Of a stretch of DNA of 64,000 nt, positions 1 to 7,782 are shown piece after piece. The translations under genes were made by a program, and so were the position numbers. Numbering within the stretch: position 1 is the stretch's first letter; each line of letters opens with the position of its first letter. The notes below the pieces were generated by a model. That model ran no database searches. It was not told the origin of the DNA and saw only the letters and a program-made list of their open reading frames with translations. The stretch comes from Alteromonas sp. KUL106 (GTDB taxonomy: Bacteria; Pseudomonadota; Gammaproteobacteria; Enterobacterales; Alteromonadaceae), in NCBI RefSeq assembly GCF_009811415.1, contig NZ_BLIG01000009.1, positions 38,629 to 102,628 of the forward strand. The letters run 5' to 3'.

Positions 1-506
1 TCGTTTGGGAATTGTGCAATTGCTTGTTCAAGGGCATGTACATCTTCATCATTTATCTCTCCTGCTGCGGTGTGAATATCCTTTGATGAGCGAGTATCTA
101 CACCGTGTATATGCCAGCCCTGAAAGCGAATCGGCTTACCACTTTTAAGGTGCCGCTTGCCCAACACCCTGTCGAAATGAGGGTTATTATCGTGATTACC
201 GGCCAGCACAAACCACTCTACCTTCGTGTCTGCGACATAGCGTTCCATTAATGTTGTGAAATGCTGATAGCTCTCTAAAGAATTGTCACCGCTTATATCA
301 CCGGTGACGAGCATGATGGCTTTGTGACGCGCATGAAGTGTACTTTGCGTGGCGCCTTCAGTACTGTCTATACTGCCTTCAGTAAACGGATATACGGCAT
401 GATTAAGCACGCTCTCGAGCGAATGATAAGGTGCAATACCTGCGTAACCTGTTTTGTTTTTGTCTTTTAGTAAGTGACAATCACTTAACTGTACAAGAGT
501 AATCAC
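1..506 (-). CDS. cpdA: 3',5'-cyclic-AMP phosphodiesterase CpdA, C-terminus cut by window edge
   Basis: Calcineurin-like metallophosphoesterase that would hydrolyse cAMP to AMP in the cytoplasm and so tune CRP-dependent control. The translation begins VITLVQLSDCHLL and carries the family metal motifs in order: D-x-H (SDCHL), GD (VTGDISGDNS) and GNHD (LAGNHDNN), then GWHIHGVD. The start is a GTG whose bases overlap the TGA stop of the upstream DUF1249 gene (GTGA). About 168 codons are visible; the rest lies left of the window. Gene order nudF-DUF1249-cpdA, divergent from tolC, matches the enterobacterial arrangement, which supports the name. The substrate is inferred from family and synteny. 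Confidence 0.88.
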   Translation of the reverse strand, partial: MITLVQLSDCHLLKDKNKTGYAGIAPYHSLESVLNHAVYPFTEGSIDSTEGATQSTLHARHKAIMLVTGDISGDNSLESYQHFTTLMERYVADTKVEWFVLAGNHDNNPHFDRVLGKRHLKSGKPIRFQGWHIHGVDTRSSKDIHTAAGEINDEDVHALEQAIAQFPN

Positions 507-943
507 GCTTCAGAAGTGATATTTGGGGCATGCTGCAAACAAAAATTTAGCCACTCTGCCAAGAAAATATTGACCATGTGCTTTTCGTTACGCTGACGCA
601 TTTTCAAATTGGGATAGTCATAAGAGGGCGCAAGCGCACCAGTATTCTGACTGTTTATAACCTCGGCCATCCGCGCGTCGTGATAAAGGCGCACTGTCAT
701 AGCAGGCGTAAGATAAGAGGGCATATCCTTCGTCGTTTGCTTTATGCTTAATGTACTGGTGTAACGTGCGGAATCTAAAATACGAATCTCGTAAGATAAC
801 CCAACCCCTACCGAAAACTCATAGCTTAAATCTTCCGTATCGCAGTCCGGCAAAATCCTTAGAACATGAGAATAGTTCAGTTCGCAGAGCGCCTGCATAG
901 ACGGAAGATGAGGTACATATTTTCGCTGGTTACGTTGAGTCAC
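503..943 (-). CDS. yqiB: DUF1249 family protein (YqiB-like)
   Basis: Small soluble protein of unknown biochemical function, conserved beside cpdA and nudF. The longest open frame starts at 1042, deep inside nudF. I prefer the GTG at 943, which overlaps the nudF TGA as GTGA and gives 146 residues, close to the roughly 140 of E. coli YqiB. Family hallmarks visible are CELNYSHVLRILP near the N-terminus, TVRLYHDARMAEV in the middle, and YDYPNLKMRQRNEKHMVN followed by FLAEWLNFCLQH near the C-terminus. Its own stop overlaps the cpdA start in the same GTGA way, so the three genes look translationally coupled. Family assignment is firm; function is unknown. Confidence 0.85.
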   Translation of the reverse strand: MTQRNQRKYVPHLPSMQALCELNYSHVLRILPDCDTEDLSYEFSVGVGLSYEIRILDSARYTSTLSIKQTTKDMPSYLTPAMTVRLYHDARMAEVINSQNTGALAPSYDYPNLKMRQRNEKHMVNIFLAEWLNFCLQHAPNITSEA

Positions 944-1566
944 GATGTCTGCCACTGCTCCAGAAGTTGAGTTTTGTGCATAAAGAACCATTGTAGCGCA
1001 ATTACCGCTGCTGCGTTGTCTATATAGCCATTTTCTAACCATTCAAGCGCTGTATTCTCTTTTATGCGATGCACCTTGATATCTTCAGATTCCGTATCAA
1101 GGCCATGGATACCGTGCGCTTTAGCCGCATCGGTTTTCGCTATAAAAATATGTAATCTTTCCGTCGTGCCGCCAGGGCTCGATAAATAGCTTAACGCTTT
1201 GGTGAGGTTTTCAAGTTCAATGCCGGCCTCTTCCATTGACTCTCTATGACACACATTCTCAGGCGTTTCTCCCTCATCGATCATTCCCGCAATAATTTCT
1301 ATTAGCCAAGGACTTGAAGATGTGGCTAATGCCCCAATTCTTACCTGCTCGATAAGTACGAACTCTTGGAGAATAGGGTCGTAAGGCAACACCCCTACCG
1401 CATGACCGCGCTCAAATATTTCGCGAGTAACGGTATCGCTCCATTCTCCATTGAAGCACTTGTGTTTAAATTGATATTGATTCATGGTGAAAAAACCACG
1501 ATACACTGGCTTAATGTCGGTAATTTCAACGTCATTTGAGGTAAATGAAAGGAATTCCTTGCTCAT
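940..1566 (-). CDS. nudF: ADP-ribose pyrophosphatase, Nudix family
   Basis: Hydrolyses ADP-ribose and related nucleoside diphosphate sugars, a housecleaning reaction. The Nudix box is complete (GMIDEGETPENVCHRESMEE, then AG), with the REx2EE core that binds metal, and is preceded by the IEIIAGM strand typical of ADP-ribose pyrophosphatases. The open frame extends upstream to a TTG at 1587; the ATG at 1566 (MSKEFLSF) gives 208 residues, the usual NudF length, so it is used here, although no strong ribosome binding site is visible. First gene of the nudF-DUF1249-cpdA unit, divergent from tolC across about 300 bp. Confidence 0.9.
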   Translation of the reverse strand: MSKEFLSFTSNDVEITDIKPVYRGFFTMNQYQFKHKCFNGEWSDTVTREIFERGHAVGVLPYDPILQEFVLIEQVRIGALATSSSPWLIEIIAGMIDEGETPENVCHRESMEEAGIELENLTKALSYLSSPGGTTERLHIFIAKTDAAKAHGIHGLDTESEDIKVHRIKENTALEWLENGYIDNAAAVIALQWFFMHKTQLLEQWQTS

Positions 1567-1863
1567 TTGCTGACACTTATGGTTCAAATAGATTTATCAT
1601 ACATAGTACATTTACACACCAACCATGTATACGCGTTACAAATGCAATATTTAGGTGTGTTCGAATAACAGAAAACTCATATTACAAGTCGTCTATTACT
1701 ATAATAATCGCCTGGGTAGATCACATATTCTGTTACAGTTAATCGAATACTGTTACGAGTTTGTACTTTCGGTTTGTGGTTGAATTTTCATACACTTGGT
1801 TTTAATTAGTCGTCTTGATGAATAAACGACGACGCAACTTGAACACAACAGGAAGACGTAAGC

Positions 1864-3240
1864 ATGAAACGAACACTTCTGTCGCTGGTTATCGGAGTAT
1901 CGATGACAACTGGTGCTATGGCCGATGACCTAATGCGGGTATATCAGCAAGCGCTGGCAAACGATCCATTGGTAAACCAAGCGAAAGCGCAACGTGATGC
2001 TGCGTTTGAAGGAATTAGTATTAGCCGCGCAAACCTTCTACCACAGATATCTGGCTCGGTAGGCTATACAACTTCGACTGCTGAGCGCGCACAAACGCTT
2101 GGTGCTAACGCCGACGACCTTCAGATAGTAGTTTTCGAAACAGATGTGGATACGGTTGACTATGGTTTGCAGCTACAAATGTCATTGTACGATCACGCAA
2201 ACTGGCTAGGACTAGACCGCGCTGAAAAGGTGGCCGAGCAAAGTGACGCACAACTTGCTGCTAGCATGCAAGACGTGATTGTACGTACCGTTACTGCTTA
2301 CTTTGACGTATTGCGTGCTCGTGACAACGTTGAATTCGTAGGCTCAGAGAAACGCGCTATTGAGCGACAGCTTGAACAGACTCGCCAGCGTTTTGAGGTC
2401 GGCTTGACCGCCATCACTGATGTACACGAAGCACAAGCGAACTATGACAGTACGGTAGCGCAGGAAATCCAAGCTAAAAACCAGCTTGAGTTTGCATTGG
2501 AAGCGCTTCGCGTGATCACAGGCAAATATCACGACAATTTATATGGGCTTAACACAGAGAATTTTGCTGCAAGTATGCCTGTTCCAGCGACCGTAGATGA
2601 GTGGTTAGAAACCGCGCAAGATAAGAACCTAGCGCTCTTAGTTGATAGGCTTGCTATGGATATCGCGAAAGAAGATATTGCAATTGCACGCTCGGGTCAC
2701 CTACCAACCCTGGGTTTGACGGCTAACGCATCGAGAAGCAAAGACGATATTTCAAACCCAGTCTTACAGTTTGAAACACCTTACCTTGATAGCCAATCAG
2801 TCAATATATCGTTAAACGTGCCTATCTATCAGGGCTCTCGCGTTTCATCGCAAACCGATCAGGCAAAATTCAACTATGTTGCAGCGAGCCAAGCTACCGA
2901 GCAAACCTATCGTCAAACAGTACAATCTGTTCGCAGCTCGTTCAATAACGTGAAGGCGTCTATTTCAACCATCCGCGCTTTAGAACAATCTGTGGTTTCA
3001 GCTGATAGTGCACTTAAAGCCACAGAAGCAGGGTTCGATGTGGGCACGCGTACTATTGTTGACGTGCTAGATAGCACGCGTAACTTATTTGATGCTCGTC
3101 GCAATCTTGCTGGCGCACGCTACGACTTTATTCAGTCGGTAATTACGCTGAAGCAAGCAGCAGGAACATTGACAGGTGAAGATGTGGCGATGATTAATCG
3201 CGGCCTTAAGCCAGTACAAACGACTGACACAAACAGCTAA
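1864..3240 (+). CDS. tolC: TolC family outer membrane efflux protein
   Basis: Trimeric outer-membrane channel tunnel serving RND, MFS and ABC tripartite efflux pumps and type I secretion. The 458-residue product starts with a signal peptide (MKRTLLSLVIGVSMTTGAMA, then DDLM) and continues as two repeated helical blocks with typical TolC stretches: LMRVYQQALANDP, the ARANLLPQ-like SRANLLPQISGS, TRQRFEVGLTAITDVHEAQA in repeat one and EAGFDVGTRTIVDVLDSTR in repeat two. A ribosome binding site (AGGAAG) sits 9 bp before the ATG. It stands alone with its own terminator, opposite nudF as in E. coli. An inverted GTCGTC/GACGAC pair at 1809-1833 lies in the leader. Confidence 0.95.
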   Translation: MKRTLLSLVIGVSMTTGAMADDLMRVYQQALANDPLVNQAKAQRDAAFEGISISRANLLPQISGSVGYTTSTAERAQTLGANADDLQIVVFETDVDTVDYGLQLQMSLYDHANWLGLDRAEKVAEQSDAQLAASMQDVIVRTVTAYFDVLRARDNVEFVGSEKRAIERQLEQTRQRFEVGLTAITDVHEAQANYDSTVAQEIQAKNQLEFALEALRVITGKYHDNLYGLNTENFAASMPVPATVDEWLETAQDKNLALLVDRLAMDIAKEDIAIARSGHLPTLGLTANASRSKDDISNPVLQFETPYLDSQSVNISLNVPIYQGSRVSSQTDQAKFNYVAASQATEQTYRQTVQSVRSSFNNVKASISTIRALEQSVVSADSALKATEAGFDVGTRTIVDVLDSTRNLFDARRNLAGARYDFIQSVITLKQAAGTLTGEDVAMINRGLKPVQTTDTNS

Positions 3241-3282
3241 TTTACGACATCGTACGGCTGTTAGTTTTAGGATGAATTGAGA

Positions 3283-3309
3283 GGGTAGCGAAATGCTGCC
3301 CTTTTTTTT
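3283..3309 (+). terminator. Rho-independent terminator of tolC
   Basis: Seven-base stem GGGTAGC / GCTGCCC (one G-T pair) with a five-base loop at 3283-3301, followed by eight T residues. Confidence 0.8.
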
Positions 3310-3344
3310 GCTTCCTAGCGTCTTAAATGATGAGAAAAAACGAA

Positions 3345-3497
3345 CTACTTCTGTGAGGAAAACCTTTTTAACGCGACCAGCAGTTCGCGGCAATCATCGC
3401 ATAGTGCTTGCGCATTGCTTTTGTTTAAAACGAGGGTAGATAAACGCATAGACACCGCGTGTAATTTTGCTTGCAACAAACGTAATTCATCATCCAT
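3345..3497 (-). CDS. Small hypothetical protein, 50 aa
   Basis: No family recognised. The open frame extends to 3560, but the internal ATG at 3497 has a plausible ribosome binding site (AAAGGG, about 8 bp upstream) and removes an unlikely basic N-terminus. The product starts MDDELRLLQAKLHAVSMRL and reads as an amphipathic helical protein with two cysteines (CDDC) and a basic C-terminus (LKRFSSQK). It lies convergent to tolC and divergent from the ion channel gene. It may be a real lineage-specific small protein; the evidence is only start context and helix-like composition. Confidence 0.42.
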   Translation of the reverse strand: MDDELRLLQAKLHAVSMRLSTLVLNKSNAQALCDDCRELLVALKRFSSQK

Positions 3498-3703
3498 GAT
3501 TATGCCCTTTATTTTTTGCCTAAGTGTGTACGGTCTCAATTTTTTGAGTTTTTTGCACAAGTATCAGTTTTAAATCGCGTGTTGCGCCCTTAAATCTATG
3601 AATCAGCAACAGCCATGATATAAACCACAACTTTAGTATAACGCCAATAGGGCTTACAGCAAGCCTGTTGGTATAGTGTTTTTCCCTTGAGTGATAATTA
3701 AAA

Positions 3704-4561
3704 ATGCAAGCCTCTGAACTTCAGAATAAATTTGAACGGATCCGCGCCAATAAATGGTTCGAAGCCTTTGTCATCAGCGTGATTGTTATCTCCGCGCTGC
3801 TCGTAGGTGCTAAAACCTATGAACTCCCCTCTACAATGGCGTCAGTCACCCTGTTTTTAGATTGGTTCATCAGTGCCTTCTTTCTCACTGAACTCACTAT
3901 TCGTTTCTTGGCAGAGAAACGTAAGCGCTACTTTTTCAAGAGCTTTTGGAACTGGTTTGACACCCTGATAGTCGTTATTAGCTTGATTCCTGCAGACGAT
4001 ACGGAACTTGCATTGATAGCACGGCTAGTCCGCGTGTTCCGTGTACTACGTATGATTTCAATCATTCCTGAACTTAGGATCTTATTAGTCTCACTGGTCA
4101 AAGCCCTGCCTCAATTAGCCTACGTGATGCTATTAATGTTTATTATCTTTTATATCTATGCCGCCGTGGGCAGCACGTTGTTTGAGAACATCAATCCCGT
4201 ACTTTGGGGTGATATCACCATTTCCATGCTCACACTCTTTAGGATCATGACATTCGAAGATTGGACAGATGTCATGTACGAAACTCAAGAAGTGTATCCA
4301 TTGAGTTGGATTTTCTACCTGACTTTTATCTTTTTTACTGCGTTTGCTTTTTTGAACATGGTCATTGGAATTGTGGTCAATGTCATGGAAAGAGAAAATG
4401 AAAAAGCACGGGCTGAGAAAGAGGCCGCCTTGTTAGAAGAGCAAATAGCGCAAGGACATGTAGAACCTACACTACACGATGTGATGAAGGAGTTGCGCGA
4501 ACTAAAAGCACAGCTGTCCGCGCAACAGGCAAAGGCTTGCAATACCAGTCCGCACAGATAA
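3704..4561 (+). CDS. Voltage-gated cation channel, one-domain (BacNaV-like ion_trans family)
   Basis: Homotetrameric inner-membrane channel, 285 residues. Six hydrophobic segments are visible: S1 (about 20-36), S2 (50-69), S3 (82-96), S4 (104-122) with four arginines at three-residue spacing (R107, R110, R113, R116), S5 (137-157) and S6 (202-227). The pore loop carries the filter TFEDWTD (183-189) after MLTLFR. Canonical bacterial sodium channels have TLESWS(M); here acidic residues occupy the three positions (E185, D186, D189) that make engineered NaVAb calcium selective. The C-terminal tail is charged and coiled-coil-like (about 228-277), as in tetramerising BacNaV tails. The last codons and the stop fall inside a dispersed palindromic repeat. 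Ion selectivity is inference. Confidence 0.88.
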   Translation: MQASELQNKFERIRANKWFEAFVISVIVISALLVGAKTYELPSTMASVTLFLDWFISAFFLTELTIRFLAEKRKRYFFKSFWNWFDTLIVVISLIPADDTELALIARLVRVFRVLRMISIIPELRILLVSLVKALPQLAYVMLLMFIIFYIYAAVGSTLFENINPVLWGDITISMLTLFRIMTFEDWTDVMYETQEVYPLSWIFYLTFIFFTAFAFLNMVIGIVVNVMERENEKARAEKEAALLEEQIAQGHVEPTLHDVMKELRELKAQLSAQQAKACNTSPHR

Positions 4562-4597
4562 TTACCCACTCAGCGAGAGTCTATGCGAATTGGTATT
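4541..4597. repeat. Dispersed palindromic repeat, copy A
   Basis: Imperfect inverted repeat with arms AATACCAGTCCGCACAGA (4541-4558) and TCTATGCGAATTGGTATT (4580-4597), three mismatches in 18, around a core containing TACCCACTCAGCGAGAG. The core and left arm recur at 23192, 41024 and 49715. The left arm encodes the last residues and the TAA of the ion channel gene. Confidence 0.75.
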
Positions 4598-4616
4598 AGG
4601 ATGCGTGATACTAAAA

Positions 4617-4646
4617 AAACAAAGGCCACATGCGTGGCCTTTGTTT
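4617..4646. terminator. Bidirectional terminator between channel gene and prsT
   Basis: Perfect 13-bp stem AAACAAAGGCCAC / GTGGCCTTTGTTT with a four-base loop (4630-4633). A-rich on the left and T-rich on the right, so it can serve the rightward channel gene and the leftward TPR gene. Confidence 0.85.
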
Positions 4647-4703
4647 AACTAAAAGTCGGAGAGCTCAAGAATAAGCACGATCCTTTTTACTTCTTTGCTC
4701 CCC

Positions 4704-7478
4704 TTAAATGCCATATTGCTGCTTAAGATTTTCCGCTCTTTGCTTTGCTGCATCTGACGAAAACTCTCGGCTTGCTAAACGACGCTTTGCTAATGCCTCT
4801 TTATCTAATTCAAGTAACAAGGAGACGTGGTTTAGATACACCTCATCACTGGCAATTGGTGCTGCAGAAATCTGTTCATAGAGGGCTAATGCCGCGTCTT
4901 TATCCCCCTTCGCAATGTAAATTTGCGCCAGTGTATCTACAGCATCTGCGTTCTCACGTTGAAGCGACACGGCTTTTTTCGCAAGTTCCTCAGCGCGTTT
5001 CAGTTCACCGTCTTCAAACGCCAAATATGCCAAGTTATTTAACACAACAAAGTTGTCTGGAGTTTTGGTCAGCACGTTTTCATAGGTGTTAATTGCCGCA
5101 TTTCTATCGGAGCGAATTTGGCGCTCAGCCAACAACATTGCGCTTTGCACATCATTATTGTGCGTATCGACATGCTTTTCTAGAAAGCTAAATGCTTGTT
5201 CTTTTTTACCAGACATCTCTAATGCAGCCACTAAAAGTAACGCGTTGTCTGAATTAGATGTGGCGTCATAGGCCACTTTAGCATGGTCTACCGCCTGCTC
5301 TGGCGCTTTTTCGATAAGATGTAAGCGTGCAATTATGCCTCTTACAAATGGCAATGCTTTTACGTCTTCAGCGGCACTGTTAATAATATCCCACGCGGGT
5401 TTTGCCTGCCCCAAACGGCTATGGAAATACGCTTTCAACAGGGTTAACTGAGCGTCAGGACGTTTTGCCAGCACCTTATCAGTAAGCGCTAAGCCCTGCT
5501 TGAACTGCTTTTGTGAATCAACAATCAATAGCTTGCCAAGTACAGCATTTTTGTCTTGCGGATAAAATGATAACCAGCGGTCGAAAAATGCCGTCGCTTC
5601 TTTCACGTTATTAGTGGCTATGAGCGTTTGGCCTTTCAAATTCCAAAAAGTCTGTGGCGACGCCTCATCACCTTGCACATCGGCTAACAACGACACCGTT
5701 TTATCAAGCTGACCATTTATCGAGTACATCCTCGCTAGCAATAGCCTTAAATTAAGGTCATTTTTCTTATTGCTAAGTTGCTTTTGGGTATGTGCGATAA
5801 CGTCTTCACCATTGCCTTTTTCTGCGGCCAATGCAAACCACAGCGCCAACCCCTGCACATCCGCTGGGTTCTTATCAACAAATGCGCGAATAAACGCGAT
5901 GGCATTGTCTTTTTTACCCTCAGCCACCAGCAGTTTTGCTCTGGAGTACGTCACCTCGTTACCCGCGTCACTTAGCCCGCTAGCCTTATCGAAATACTGC
6001 GCAGCGTCTTGATAAGCGCCTTCTGCCGTTGCAATATTGCCAAGATAGATGAGCGGAGCCGCGGTTTCCGGCGATTGTTCGTGCCACTCTTTCGCGGCAG
6101 CCTTCGCTTTATCAAGCTGATTAGTTGCTACATAAGCACGTAGTAGTGTTGCTTGTGAAGTCACCGACTCTGGTGCTTTCTCGACCGCTTCTTCAAGGTT
6201 TACCAAACCGTCAATATCATTGAGCGACAATTGAAGTACACCAAGACGAGATAAATCCTCTGCAGTAGTACTGACTGCCTCAGACTTTTCTACCATTTGC
6301 TTTGCGCCCACCACATTACCGTCTTTAAGCAACTGATAGCTGGCCTTTGAGAATAATGCAGCGTCAATTCCCTGTTCGCCTTCTACCCGAGCTAAAACTT
6401 CGAGCGCTTCGTCATTTTCACCAAGTTGAAGCATGCTGTCTGCAAGCATACGAAGGCCGGGGTGATTGTCAGGCAGACTAGATGCCACCATAGTTAGGTG
6501 ACGCTGAGCAGCCTCAAAATCTTGAATTTGATAGGCACTGAAACCTGCCACAAGACGAACAACTTGATCGCTCTTGCCGTTTTGCACGGCAATGTCTAAA
6601 TGCGCTAATGCTTTCGCATAATTCTGATTAGCCGACTCGATAATGCCCTTGAAGGTGTTCAACAAAGGATGGTTTTCGTTAAGGGTTAGTAAGTTATTAA
6701 CAATGGGCTCCGCCTTTGCTAAGTCTCTTATCTCAATTAATAGAGCGGCGTAGGCAAACTTACTGGTCACGTCATCTGGAAATTGGCTGACGTAAACGCC
6801 GTAAACCTCTGCGGCTTTTTCAGACTCGCCTTTTTGTAGATAGATTTTTGCAAGCTGCTGCAGTACATCTTTATTTGTTGGCGCTTGTTCGCGAAGGGCT
6901 TCTGTCGCCGCTAGCGCACCTTCCATGTCATTGTCTAAAACGAATACATAACTATCTATAAGCCCTTTATATACCGAACTTGTATCTAACGTAGAGAGGT
7001 CGTCCAGTAAAGCGCGTGCTTCTTCCGTTTTGCCCAACTGCATCATTGCCTGTAGCTTATAAAAACCGACTTCCGCGGACTCTACTGCTGTCATGCCTTG
7101 CGCACGGTAATCCACCTCAGCAAGGGCGTTTTCTGCTCCCGACTGTTGATAGGCTAGAGAAAGAAGAGGAATAACCTGGCTCACAGGGTGCCCCAACTCC
7201 ATTGCTTTATTGAGTTCTTTTTCTGCCGCAGCGAAATTATTTTGCTGTAAATACAGTTTACCTAGTTCAAAACGCGGCTCGGCGGCATCGGAGCCTTTTT
7301 GAATTGCGTTTTTGTACTCCACAATAGCTGCGTCAAGTTGCTGTTGCGAGGCGAAATTTCTAGCGTCAGCTAAATGACTTTCCATAGTCTTTTCACTACA
7401 GCCTGACAAAAGTGCACTGGTCAGCATGACAGCCAACGTTGTGCGTTTAATTAATTTATTTGTTCTCTGCTTTGTCAT
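4704..7478 (-). CDS. prsT: TPR-repeat lipoprotein, PEP-CTERM system PrsT type
   Basis: A 924-residue exported lipoprotein. The N-terminus has a basic region, a hydrophobic stretch and a lipobox (LLSGC, Cys at 27), so it should be lipidated. The rest is almost entirely tetratricopeptide repeats from about residue 32 (LADARNFASQQQLDAAIVEY) to the end, roughly two dozen units. Overall length, lipobox and repeat spacing resemble the PrsT family (TIGR02917), which normally sits in exosortase/EPS biosynthesis clusters. None of those neighbours (prsK, prsR, xrtA, glycosyltransferases) is present here. A good ribosome binding site (AAGGAA) precedes the ATG. The assignment to PrsT rather than another large TPR lipoprotein is by overall resemblance. 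Confidence 0.72.
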   Translation of the reverse strand: MTKQRTNKLIKRTTLAVMLTSALLSGCSEKTMESHLADARNFASQQQLDAAIVEYKNAIQKGSDAAEPRFELGKLYLQQNNFAAAEKELNKAMELGHPVSQVIPLLSLAYQQSGAENALAEVDYRAQGMTAVESAEVGFYKLQAMMQLGKTEEARALLDDLSTLDTSSVYKGLIDSYVFVLDNDMEGALAATEALREQAPTNKDVLQQLAKIYLQKGESEKAAEVYGVYVSQFPDDVTSKFAYAALLIEIRDLAKAEPIVNNLLTLNENHPLLNTFKGIIESANQNYAKALAHLDIAVQNGKSDQVVRLVAGFSAYQIQDFEAAQRHLTMVASSLPDNHPGLRMLADSMLQLGENDEALEVLARVEGEQGIDAALFSKASYQLLKDGNVVGAKQMVEKSEAVSTTAEDLSRLGVLQLSLNDIDGLVNLEEAVEKAPESVTSQATLLRAYVATNQLDKAKAAAKEWHEQSPETAAPLIYLGNIATAEGAYQDAAQYFDKASGLSDAGNEVTYSRAKLLVAEGKKDNAIAFIRAFVDKNPADVQGLALWFALAAEKGNGEDVIAHTQKQLSNKKNDLNLRLLLARMYSINGQLDKTVSLLADVQGDEASPQTFWNLKGQTLIATNNVKEATAFFDRWLSFYPQDKNAVLGKLLIVDSQKQFKQGLALTDKVLAKRPDAQLTLLKAYFHSRLGQAKPAWDIINSAAEDVKALPFVRGIIARLHLIEKAPEQAVDHAKVAYDATSNSDNALLLVAALEMSGKKEQAFSFLEKHVDTHNNDVQSAMLLAERQIRSDRNAAINTYENVLTKTPDNFVVLNNLAYLAFEDGELKRAEELAKKAVSLQRENADAVDTLAQIYIAKGDKDAALALYEQISAAPIASDEVYLNHVSLLLELDKEALAKRRLASREFSSDAAKQRAENLKQQYGI

Positions 7479-7782
7479 CGTAATTCCTTGCCCTTCCTCT
7501 GATTTTTATTGTCACACCGCTGCACTATTGTAAAAAGCGCCATCACACTGCTTATTATTTCATCTAATTTGTGCAATTTCGTGGCAACCTGTCCATTATT
7601 CGAATATAATATGGGTTTTTGCAACACTGCTGGCAAGCATATCGCGAAATACGCTAAAAATACGCTTCTTAAACTCGCCTGAATGGCCAGTTCATCGCTG
7701 TATAGCGTCTTGCGATAATAAACCGCTAAAATTGGTTTAATCGTATGCCGCACCCTCCTTACTTAATGCACCAGGACCCTTA
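7479..7782. other. Divergent intergenic region prsT / deaD
   Basis: No convincing gene. A TATAAT hexamer at 7605-7610 on the plus strand, with a poor -35, would start a leader of about 165 nt before deaD; a long leader would suit a cold-inducible helicase. A 92-codon leftward frame here lacks a ribosome binding site and protein-like composition. Confidence 0.4.

Noticed and set aside
3345..3560. 71-codon version of the small gene behind tolC
   Set aside because: The extra N-terminal 21 residues are basic and lack a ribosome binding site; the internal ATG at 3497 has one.
7475..7753. 92-codon leftward frame between prsT and deaD
   Set aside because: Fills the divergent promoter gap, touches the prsT start, and has no ribosome binding site or protein-like domain.
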